Origin: an uncultured Eubacteriales bacterium | GTDB taxonomy: Bacteria; Bacillota; Clostridia; Oscillospirales; Acutalibacteraceae | Assembly (NCBI GenBank): GCA_934486615.1 | Contig: CAKSQO010000006.1 | Span: forward strand, 1-64,000 | Length of the DNA stretch: 64,000 nt | Direction of reading: 5' to 3' | Shown: piece after piece, positions 57,406 through 64,000 of the stretch | Numbering within the stretch: position 1 is the stretch's first letter | How the letters are laid out: each line of letters starts with the position of its first letter | Program-made: the position numbers and the translations under genes | Notes under the pieces: model-generated | Told to the model about the DNA's origin: nothing | Database searches by the model: none | What the model saw: the letters and a program-made list of their open reading frames with translations, nothing else

Positions 57406-58662
57406 ATGGAAATTTATCTGCTTATTGCGGCGGGGATAATCGCCGCTCTTGAGCTTACGGTCATAATCATGCTTGCCGTGCGCGGCGGCGACAGGGGCAC
57501 GCGCGACGACTTGCGGCGGCTTGAAAAATACGTCGGCGACGAATTTTCACGCAACCGAAAGGAGACGGCCGACAGCCTGCGCGATATGAACGCACTGATC
57601 CGCGAGATGCAGAGCTTGAACGCGCGGCAGAGCGAGCGCATCAGCGGCGTTCTCGCCGACAGCGTGGCGCGGCTTCAGGACAGCAACGAGCGCAAGCTCG
57701 ACCAGATGCGCGCGACCGTCGACGAAAAGCTGACCGACACGCTCTCAAAGCGGCTCGACAGCAGCTTCAAAGTCGTCGGCGAGCAGCTCAAAAGCGTGCA
57801 TGAGTCGCTCGGCGAAATGCACCGCCTTGCGGGCGACGTCAACGACCTGCAGCGCGTGCTGACCAACGTCAAGGCGCGCGGCACCTGGGCCGAAATGCAG
57901 CTGGGCAGCATTCTGGAGCAGACGCTCACGCGCGACCGGTACGACTGCAACGTATCGACCAAGGGCGACTCGCACCGCGTTGAGTTCGCGATAAAGATAC
58001 CCTCGCGCGAGGAGGACGGTCGCTTTGTCTGGCTGCCGATCGACTCCAAATTCCCGCAGGAGGACTACATTCGCATCTGCGACGCGGCCGAGCGCGCCGA
58101 CCGTCAGGCGGTCGAGGACGCGACGAAAGCGCTCGAAGCCGCGGTCAAAACGCAGGCGAAGACTATCTCGCAGCTTTACATCAGCGTGCCGCAGACGACC
58201 GACTTTGCGATAATGTTCCTTGCGACCGAGGGGCTGTACGCCGAAGTGCTGCGCCGTCCGGGGCTGTGCGAAGAAATTCAGAACAAGTATCGCGTGATGA
58301 TCTGCGGGCCGACGACGATAACCGCTTTCCTGAACACGCTGCGCGTCGGCTTCCGCACCGTTGCGCTTGACAAAAAGGCCGCCGAGGTCTGGAAGGTGCT
58401 CGGCGCGGTCAGAACGCAGTACGACAGGTTCGAGGGCATACTCGCCAAGGCGAGAAAGAAGATCGACGAAGCGGGCTCGACCATCGACGACGCGCAAAAG
58501 CGCAACGCGATAATTCAGCGCTCCCTGCGCTCGGTCGAGCGCGTGGACGAGAGCGAGGCCGAAGCCCTGCTCGGCACGGACGCACCGGCACTCGGCGAAG
58601 GCGAAGCGGCGGACGAGGCCGCAAGCACGGACGCGGACAGCTTTGCGCAGGCAGAGCTGTGA
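57406..58662 (+). CDS. rmuC: DNA recombination protein RmuC
   Basis: A 418-residue protein with an N-terminal membrane anchor (about 3-23), a long coiled coil (about 35-150) and the RmuC nuclease-like domain (about 150-345). The family blocks are NVKARGTWAEMQLGSILEQ, DSKFPQEDY and PTTITAFLNTLRVGFRT. It limits recombination at inverted repeats, an activity of interest in a genome with many tandem and palindromic repeats. The C-terminal tail (about 390-418) is acidic and disordered. A terminator follows. Confidence 0.95.
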   Translation: MEIYLLIAAGIIAALELTVIIMLAVRGGDRGTRDDLRRLEKYVGDEFSRNRKETADSLRDMNALIREMQSLNARQSERISGVLADSVARLQDSNERKLDQMRATVDEKLTDTLSKRLDSSFKVVGEQLKSVHESLGEMHRLAGDVNDLQRVLTNVKARGTWAEMQLGSILEQTLTRDRYDCNVSTKGDSHRVEFAIKIPSREEDGRFVWLPIDSKFPQEDYIRICDAAERADRQAVEDATKALEAAVKTQAKTISQLYISVPQTTDFAIMFLATEGLYAEVLRRPGLCEEIQNKYRVMICGPTTITAFLNTLRVGFRTVALDKKAAEVWKVLGAVRTQYDRFEGILAKARKKIDEAGSTIDDAQKRNAIIQRSLRSVERVDESEAEALLGTDAPALGEGEAADEAASTDADSFAQAEL

Positions 58663-58673
58663 TTGATATGAAA

Positions 58674-58706
58674 GAGAGCGGAAGCCGACGTCTTCCGCTC
58701 TTTTTC
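58674..58706 (+). terminator. Intrinsic terminator of rmuC
   Basis: AGAGCGGAAG and CTTCCGCTCT form a 10-bp stem with a 7-base loop, followed by TTTTC. Confidence 0.92.
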
Positions 58707-58832
58707 ATAATATAACGCGCCCCGAAAACAAAACGCCCCGCCTGCACTCGGGCGGCCTTTCGGTCGCAAAAGCACAAAACGGGGCAAATATATATTGCTT
58801 TCAGGCAGCGATTTCTGCCGCGCGGAATCCCC

Positions 58833-59078
58833 TTAGTCGGCGAGGTACTCCTTGAGCAGCGTCTGCAAAATCTCGTCACGGTCAAGGCGGCGGATAAGGC
58901 TGCGCGCGTTGTGGTTGGTCGTGATATAGGTCGGGTCCTCGGACAGAATGTAACCGACGATCTGATTTATCGGGTTGTAGCCCTTCTCTTTCAAAGCGTT
59001 GTAAACCGTCACGAGTATGCTTTTTATCTCACGCTCGCGGTCGTCACCCAAGCTGAAAGTCATAGTTTTGTCCTGCAC
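58833..59078 (-). CDS. ireB: IreB family regulatory phosphoprotein
   Basis: An 81-residue UPF0297/IreB protein with the signature KEKGYNPINQIVGYILSEDP and the closing DEILQTLLKEYL. In enterococci IreB is phosphorylated by the Ser/Thr kinase IreK and lowers cephalosporin resistance, so it is linked to cell-wall stress control. The phosphorylated threonines near the N terminus are plausible here (DKTMTFSLGDD). The GTG at 59078 has AAGGGTG about 8 bases before it. It stands alone rather than with ruvX. Confidence 0.93.
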   Translation of the reverse strand: MQDKTMTFSLGDDREREIKSILVTVYNALKEKGYNPINQIVGYILSEDPTYITTNHNARSLIRRLDRDEILQTLLKEYLAD

Positions 59079-59123
59079 AAGTCGTCACCCTTTCGGTCGT
59101 CGTTTTTCTCCCTTGTACTTTAT

Positions 59124-59152
59124 ATGTTACACCAAAAAGCCCGCCTGTTCAA
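59124..59152 (-). promoter_or_regulatory. Possible promoter of ireB
   Basis: On the minus strand: TTGAAC (59147-59152), 17 bases, TAACAT (59124-59129). The remainder of the region to 59434 shows no gene that I can support. Confidence 0.5.
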
Positions 59153-59434
59153 GCTTTTTTTGCTTATTTATTCTTTAAATTTTTGTTACGAAATCGTAAA
59201 AGTTGCTCGGCGCTAACCTCCTTTTGCGCCGAAAGCTCTGCAAGCCGCAAAGGAGCCGATCGGCAGCAGCGGCTGCTCCGCCCGCCGCGCGTCCGTCTTT
59301 TCCGCGCCCGACGCACCTGCCACAGCAAAAGGAAAGCCGCCGCTAATGCACCCTCCTGAATGAGCGCTTTAGCAACGGCCGCATAACCAGTATCAGTATA
59401 TCACAGTAATATCAGCTGCGAGGAATAATGCTTG

Positions 59435-59716
59435 TTATGCCTGCTGCTCCTTGATCTTGGAGAAGCACTCGCTGCAGTAGATCGGACGATCTCCGCTCGG
59501 CTTAAAGGGAACCTTGGCTTCCTTACCGCAGTTGGCGCAGACGCCTACATAGGTCTCTCTCTCGCCTCTGGCAGCGTTCTTGCGTGCGTCGCGGCAAGCT
59601 TTGCATCTCTGCGGCTCGTTCTCGAAGCCTTTGGAAGCATAAAACTCCTGCTCACCGGCTGTGAATACGAACTCATTGCCGCATTCTTTGCAAATTAGGG
59701 TCTTGTCTTCAAACAT
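59435..59716 (-). CDS. Zinc-ribbon domain protein of unknown function
   Basis: A 93-residue protein with two zinc-binding units: CKECGNEFVFTAGEQEFY...CKAC near the N terminus and CANCGKEAKVPFKPSGDRPIYCSEC near the C terminus. Both are known from Clostridial proteins of the probable-zinc-ribbon families. Codon choice (GCT, GGC and AAG) and a GAGGT ribosome site suggest good expression. A tRNA-like structure lies in its 5' leader. A nucleic-acid-binding role is possible but unproven. Confidence 0.85.
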   Translation of the reverse strand: MFEDKTLICKECGNEFVFTAGEQEFYASKGFENEPQRCKACRDARKNAARGERETYVGVCANCGKEAKVPFKPSGDRPIYCSECFSKIKEQQA

Positions 59717-59750
59717 TTTGTTACCTCGCTTGAAATAGATTTTAATACAC

Positions 59751-59816
59751 TCCGCGCGGGCGGACTTGCACCGCCGTCTTTGTTCAGGGCAACGCTCTGC
59801 TTTGAGCTACGCGTGG
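59751..59816 (-). ncRNA. tRNA-like structured element in the leader of the zinc-ribbon gene
   Basis: On the minus strand this segment can form an acceptor-like stem (CCACGCG with CGCGCGG, one mismatch), a D-arm-like GCTC/GAGC hairpin and a perfect T-arm-like stem GGCGG/CCGCC with loop TGCAAGT. The anticodon arm is poor: the TTGCC strand has no good partner. The T loop has G where tRNAs have the invariant second T. It is thus either a degenerate tRNA or a structured leader. It lies 35 bases before the zinc-ribbon start. Confidence 0.45.
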
Positions 59817-59890
59817 ATTTTTTAATTTAACATGGCTTGCCGCGGAAGACTGGAAAGCCGCTTATGTACTTTTTAGCGGGCATTCGGCCC

Positions 59891-60451
59891 TCAAGCCCCG
59901 CCGAGTTTGCGCCTGACGCGGCCGAGCGCGTTTTCAACCGACTTTTTGGAGCAGGAGATCCGCTCGGCAATGTCGGCATAGGAGTAGCCCGCAAGGTATA
60001 AGGACAGCACCCTGCGCTCCTTTTCGCTGGTCATATCGTTAATTCGGCGGCTGACGCGCTCAAGCTCGTCGCGCGCGATGACCGCGCCCTCGGGGTCGCT
60101 TTTGTCGGCGACCGAGTCAAGCCCGACCCGAGCGGACGGCGGCACCTGCTTTTTGCGGCAGGCGGCTTTGACCGCGTCGGCCATTCGCCTGTCGATATTC
60201 AGCACCGCGAACGTGTGAAACGACGCGCCGAAGCTCTCGTCATAGCCGTTGATCGCGCCGAGCAGGCCGATAAAGCCCTCCTGCCCGAGGTCCTCGCAAT
60301 CAAGGACTCCCGCACCGAAAGCGGGCATATATCCGCTTGCGCGCAGGCCGACCGTGTTGATATAGCGCGCCGCAAGACGGTCGCGCGCCGACTGATCCCC
60401 CGCCTGAGCCAAACGGCAAAGCTGCTCGTCACTTTCACGCACTTTTGCCAT
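59891..60451 (-). CDS. RNA polymerase sigma factor, SigH (Spo0H)-like
   Basis: A 186-residue sigma-70 family factor. Region 2 is DCEDLGQEGFIGLLGAI with the following ASFHTFAVLNIDRRM. Region 4 is the helix-turn-helix AGYSYADIAERISCSKKSVENALGRV. This closing motif resembles Bacillus SigH (KSIDNALQRVKRKL). SigH drives early sporulation or competence genes. The start at 60451 is the nearest ATG to GGGAGG, but a GTG three codons later has better spacing. Only SigH-like features are present, so sporulation in this organism is a possibility, not a conclusion. Confidence 0.88.
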   Translation of the reverse strand: MAKVRESDEQLCRLAQAGDQSARDRLAARYINTVGLRASGYMPAFGAGVLDCEDLGQEGFIGLLGAINGYDESFGASFHTFAVLNIDRRMADAVKAACRKKQVPPSARVGLDSVADKSDPEGAVIARDELERVSRRINDMTSEKERRVLSLYLAGYSYADIAERISCSKKSVENALGRVRRKLGGA

Positions 60452-60657
60452 TCCTCCCGACAAAAGAAACCCGCCGACATGCATATCAGCGCACATTAAA
60501 CCACATCTATAATACATCAAAATTAACAATTTGTCAATACATTTTCATTAAACTGCCTAAACATTTCTTAATTCGCTGTTTATTTTTGTAAAAAATATAA
60601 ATTTTGACAAGACATCCGCCTTTTCGCGGCTCACAACTTTCGACGGCTTAAAAAGAC

Positions 60658-60686
60658 TTTACAACCAAGGCTTTATTTGATATAAT
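60658..60686 (+). promoter_or_regulatory. Promoter of the cyclase-lepA unit
   Basis: TTTACA (60658-60663), 17 bases, perfect TATAAT (60681-60686). The roughly 95-base leader contains a GC-rich GCCGGCGCCG segment. Confidence 0.78.
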
Positions 60687-60788
60687 CAAACTCGGATAAA
60701 CAGCGTCCGATCCCGTCATTTTATACGGCTCCCGGCGGAGAAGCCGGCGCCGTAAAGCAGCTTTAGACGAAAGAGGTGAGCGTTCCCC

Positions 60789-61376
60789 ATGACCGTATAC
60801 GACATCACCGCCGAGCTTACCGCCGCCAAGATCTACCCCGGCGACCCCGTGACGAAGGTCACGCGCGTGCGCCGCATCAAAAGCGGCGACGGCTGCAACC
60901 TGACCGCCGTTTCGATGTGCACCCACGCGGGCACTCATCTTGAAGCGCCGCTGCACTTCATCGACTCGGGGCTCAGCGTAAACGAACTTGACCTTGCTTT
61001 ATTTATAGGCGAGTGCTCGGTCGTCGCGTGCAACGGCTTTTGCGACGACATCACGGGCGCGGACATCGAGCGCCTTGTCAAAAACGGAACGCGCAAGGTG
61101 CTGTTCAAGACCGTCGGCCGCTGCCGATTGACGCGCTCGGCCGCGTTCGCCCTCGTGAATATCGGGGTCGAGCTGGTCGGCATCGACGCGATAAGCATCG
61201 CGCCGGAGGACGACGAGGAGAGCGTCCACCGCGAGCTGATGAGCGCGGGCATTGCCGTGCTCGAGGGGCTTGTGCTGCGCCACGTCCAGTCGGGGAGCTA
61301 CACGCTCGTCGCCCTGCCGATGAAAATTGACGGCGTCGAGGCCGCGCCCTGCCGCGCGATACTGCTGAAAAACTGA
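60789..61376 (+). CDS. Cyclase family protein (kynurenine formamidase-like)
   Basis: A 195-residue metal-dependent hydrolase of the cyclase family. The metal motif HxGTHxxxPxHF reads THAGTHLEAPLHF (about residues 46-58), with the later LVGIDAISIAPEDDEESVH block. Family members open N-formylkynurenine or related amides; the native substrate is unknown because tryptophan degradation genes are not nearby. GAGGTG lies about 10 bases before the ATG. It precedes lepA by 30 bases. Confidence 0.9.
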   Translation: MTVYDITAELTAAKIYPGDPVTKVTRVRRIKSGDGCNLTAVSMCTHAGTHLEAPLHFIDSGLSVNELDLALFIGECSVVACNGFCDDITGADIERLVKNGTRKVLFKTVGRCRLTRSAAFALVNIGVELVGIDAISIAPEDDEESVHRELMSAGIAVLEGLVLRHVQSGSYTLVALPMKIDGVEAAPCRAILLKN

Positions 61377-61406
61377 ACCGAAACGGCTTTTGAGGAGAAA
61401 AAGGAA

Positions 61407-63215
61407 TTGTCATATCCGTCCGAATTTATTCGCAACTTTTGCATAATCGCTCACATCGACCACGGCAAGTCGACCCTCGCCGACCGTATGCTTGAGCTGA
61501 CCAAATCGGTTTCCGACCGTGAGATGGAGGATCAGCTGCTCGACAGCATGGACCTCGAGCGCGAGCGCGGAATAACGATAAAGGCGCACGCCGTCACCCT
61601 TGAGTACAAGGCAAACGACGGCAACACCTACGAGCTTAATCTTATCGACACCCCCGGTCACGTCGACTTCAACTACGAGGTCTCCCGCGCGCTCGCCGCG
61701 TGCGAGGGGGCTGTGCTCGTCGTCGACGCGTCGCAGGGCATTGAGGCGCAGACCCTCGCCAACACCTATCTGGCTGTCGACCACAATCTTGAAATTCTGC
61801 CCGTCATCAACAAAATCGACCTGCCGAGCGCCGACCCCGAGCGCGTAAAGGCAGAGATCGAGGACGTCATCGGCATACCCGCCGACGAAGCGCCGTGCGT
61901 TTCGGCTAAAACGGGGCTGAACATCGAGCAGGTGCTCGAGGGCATCGTCAAGACCGTCCCCGCGCCGCACGACGACCGCGACGCGCCGCTTCAGGCGCTC
62001 ATTTTCGACTCCTACTACGACCCGTACAAGGGCGTTATCGTTTACTTCCGCGTAAAAAGCGGCGTTATCCGCCCCGGTATGAGAATTCGCATGATGGCGA
62101 CGGGCGCGGAGTTCGATCTGGTCGAAGTCGGCCGCAAGCGCGCGATGTTTATGGAGCCGTGCGACGCGCTCTACGCGGGCGAGGTCGGCTACCTCGCGGC
62201 CTCGATAAAGAACGTCTCCGACGCGCGCGTGGGCGACACCGTCACTTCCGTCGAGCACCCCGCCGCCGAACCTCTGCCCGGCTACCGCAAGGTAAACCCC
62301 GTCGTATTCTGCGGCATTTACCCCGCCGACGGCGCGCACTACACCGATTTGCGCGAGGCGCTCGAAAAGCTGCAGCTCAACGACGCTTCGCTCATGTTCG
62401 AGCCGGAAACTTCGGTCGCACTCGGCTTCGGCTTCCGCTGCGGCTTCCTCGGCCTGCTCCATATGGAGATAATACAGGAGCGGCTTGAGCGCGAGTATGA
62501 CCTCGACCTCATCACGACCGCGCCGAGCGTCGTCTACCGCCTGACCCTCGTCGGCGGCGAGGTCATCGAGATCGACAACCCGACCAACTACCCCGACCCG
62601 TCGCAGATCGTCTCCGCCGAGGAGCCCATCTGCAACGTGCACATCTATTCGCCCAGCGACTACGTCGGCCAGATAATGGAGCTGTGCCAGGAGCGCCGCG
62701 GCGTGTTCAAGGATATGCAATACGTCGGCAAGGAGCGCGTGGACATTCACTATCTGCTGCCGCTCAACGAGATTGTCTACGACTTCTTCGACGCGCTCAA
62801 ATCACGTACCCGCGGCTACGCGTCCTACGACTACGAGCTGCACGGATACGAGAAGTCCAACCTCGTCAAGCTCGACGTGCTGCTCAACGGCGACATCGTC
62901 GATGCGCTCAGCTTCATCGTCCACGCCGACAATGCCTACGCCCGCGCGCGCCGCATCGCCGAAAAGCTCAAGGAGCACATTCCGCGCCAGCTTTTTGAAG
63001 TGCCCGTGCAGGTCGCCGTCGGCGGCAAAATAATCGCCCGCGAAACCGTAAAAGCTATGCGTAAGGACGTGCTTGCCAAGTGCTACGGCGGCGATATAAC
63101 CAGAAAGAAGAAGCTGCTTGAGAAGCAAAAAGAGGGCAAAAAGCGTATGCGCAAGCTCGGCTCGGTCGAGGTTCCGCAGGAGGCGTTTATGGCCGTACTC
63201 AAGCTCGACGAATAA
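61407..63215 (+). CDS. lepA: Elongation factor 4 (LepA)
   Basis: A 602-residue translational GTPase that back-translocates or aids ribosome assembly under stress. The G domain shows AHIDHGKSTLADRM, the switch region RERGITIK, DTPGHVDF and NKIDLPSA. The LepA-specific C-terminal domain ends with RKDVLAKCYGGDITRKKKLL. It starts at a TTG preceded by GAGGAG and continues 16 bases before the hexokinase gene. Length matches the family. Confidence 0.98.
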   Translation: MSYPSEFIRNFCIIAHIDHGKSTLADRMLELTKSVSDREMEDQLLDSMDLERERGITIKAHAVTLEYKANDGNTYELNLIDTPGHVDFNYEVSRALAACEGAVLVVDASQGIEAQTLANTYLAVDHNLEILPVINKIDLPSADPERVKAEIEDVIGIPADEAPCVSAKTGLNIEQVLEGIVKTVPAPHDDRDAPLQALIFDSYYDPYKGVIVYFRVKSGVIRPGMRIRMMATGAEFDLVEVGRKRAMFMEPCDALYAGEVGYLAASIKNVSDARVGDTVTSVEHPAAEPLPGYRKVNPVVFCGIYPADGAHYTDLREALEKLQLNDASLMFEPETSVALGFGFRCGFLGLLHMEIIQERLEREYDLDLITTAPSVVYRLTLVGGEVIEIDNPTNYPDPSQIVSAEEPICNVHIYSPSDYVGQIMELCQERRGVFKDMQYVGKERVDIHYLLPLNEIVYDFFDALKSRTRGYASYDYELHGYEKSNLVKLDVLLNGDIVDALSFIVHADNAYARARRIAEKLKEHIPRQLFEVPVQVAVGGKIIARETVKAMRKDVLAKCYGGDITRKKKLLEKQKEGKKRMRKLGSVEVPQEAFMAVLKLDE

Positions 63216-63231
63216 CAGGAGGTCACCCAAA

Positions 63232-64000
63232 ATGAAACAGCAGGTTATTGATTTTCTCAAAAAATATAATATGTACTACGGTCAGGTCGACCTTCAGCAC
63301 TGGACTGACGAGTTCGTCCGCCAGATGAAGGCGGGCAACGACGGCAAGCCCGAGAGCCTGATGATGATTCCGACCTACGTCTACACCGACGGCGAGGTCA
63401 ACCGCAACGAGCCCGTCATTGTTATGGACGCGGGCGGAACGAACTTCCGCACGGCTGTTGTCGACTTCGACTCCGCCGGCAAGCCCGTCATCGGCAGCTT
63501 CTCCAAGCGCCCGATGCCAGGCACGCAGGGCGCGCTCACGGCAGAGCAGTTCTTTGACACGCTCGCCGAAGCTATCGAGCCGTTCGACCGCATCAGCAAC
63601 AAGGTCGGCTTCTGCTTCTCGTTCCCGACCGAGATAATGCCCGACGGCGACGGCAGGATTCTCTGCTTTGCAAAGGGCGTCGACATTCGCGGCGCCGAGG
63701 GTCGCCTGCTCGGCGAGGGCATAAATGAAGCGCTTGTCAAGCGCGGCTGCTCAAAGAAGAAGTTCGTCATTCTCAACGACACTGTCGCCGCGATGCTCGG
63801 CGCTATCGCCGAAAATCCCGACGGCAACTTTGACAGCTACATCGGGTTCATTCTCGGCACGGGCACAAACACCTGCTACATCGAGCGCTGCGAGAATATC
63901 AGGCACGCCGTTGTCAACAGCCGCTCGCTCATGGCGATAAATATGGAGTCGGGCTGCTTCAACGCCTTCCCGCGCGGCGCGATCGACGACGAGTTCGACG
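63232..64000 (+). CDS. Hexokinase family protein (5' part; cut by the window end)
   Basis: The first 256 codons of a eukaryote-type hexokinase-fold sugar kinase. The ATP phosphate-1 motif VMDAGGTNFRTAVVDF (about residues 64-79), the sugar-binding CFSFPTEI and the LNDTVAAMLG block with the catalytic Asp (about residue 183) are visible. The phosphate-2 motif FILGTGTN follows. AGGAGGT precedes the ATG. It is probably in the lepA transcript. The true end and any C-terminal features are outside the window. Confidence 0.9.
   Translation, partial: MKQQVIDFLKKYNMYYGQVDLQHWTDEFVRQMKAGNDGKPESLMMIPTYVYTDGEVNRNEPVIVMDAGGTNFRTAVVDFDSAGKPVIGSFSKRPMPGTQGALTAEQFFDTLAEAIEPFDRISNKVGFCFSFPTEIMPDGDGRILCFAKGVDIRGAEGRLLGEGINEALVKRGCSKKKFVILNDTVAAMLGAIAENPDGNFDSYIGFILGTGTNTCYIERCENIRHAVVNSRSLMAINMESGCFNAFPRGAIDDEFD

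Noticed and set aside
60500..60600. CTTAA-like boxes before the cyclase promoter
   Set aside because: The TTAA-type motifs are spaced 9 and 11 bases and do not keep the 11-bp register or distance to the -10.

Overview
This window is a chromosomal segment of a Gram-positive Firmicute. It most resembles a GC-rich member of class Clostridia of the Oscillospirales/Ruminococcaceae type, probably from an animal gut. The evidence is the gene order greA-lysS and ylxM-ffh-rpsP-khpA-rimM-trmD, an IreB homologue, an HPr with both His15 and Ser46, a Spo0H-like sigma factor, a wall teichoic acid (WTA) locus, strong AGGAGG ribosome sites, sigma-A promoters and many intrinsic terminators. GC-ending codons dominate, and at least six genes appear to start with TTG. 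Nothing in the window looks like a prophage, insertion sequence or CRISPR array. The species assignment is inference.

Layout. 0-13 kb: greA-lysS, an unrecognised protein, rarA, a YdbS/YdbT pair of PH-domain membrane proteins, a GH13 glycosidase with glycogen phosphorylase, and degV-ymdB. 13-22 kb: a lipoprotein, a two-component system behind a 13-bp minisatellite, and a five-gene operon that resembles dlt but contains a fold-type III PLP decarboxylase (adenylating ligase, decarboxylase, carrier protein, MBOAT acyltransferase, SGNH protein). 22-27 kb: a gene-poor stretch, tRNA-Pro, a TauE-type exporter, a polysaccharide deacetylase, small enzymes, and rplM-rpsI. 27-35 kb: a ribitol-type WTA cluster (tarI, tarJ, tagG, tagH, two polymerase-like transferases) and a dCMP deaminase. 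35-40 kb: HPr and the SRP/ribosome-maturation operon, split by tandem repeats. 40-48 kb: an MFS transporter, a peptidoglycan deacetylase, a secreted protein, a LURP-one protein, a TVP38/DedA-like membrane protein and a fused ABC exporter. 48-64 kb: pflB-pflA, small membrane proteins, lrgAB, xth, rmuC, ireB, a zinc-ribbon gene with a tRNA-like leader, a SigH-like factor, a cyclase, lepA and a truncated hexokinase.

How the parts fit. Much of the window concerns the cell envelope. The Tar/Tag genes would make and export poly(ribitol-phosphate). The dlt-like operon could decorate a surface polymer with an aminoacyl group. Its promoter carries three 11-bp direct repeats of the kind bound by OmpR/PhoB-family regulators, and the operon lies directly downstream of such a regulator gene. 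The same repeats, with an almost identical promoter, precede the TVP38/DedA-like gene at 44.4 kb. A related 11-bp array lies between a peptidoglycan deacetylase and a secreted protein at 42.85 kb. This suggests one envelope-stress regulon. The candidate for an undescribed system is the dlt-like operon: its embedded decarboxylase and an altered selectivity residue in its ligase suggest that it transfers something other than D-alanine.
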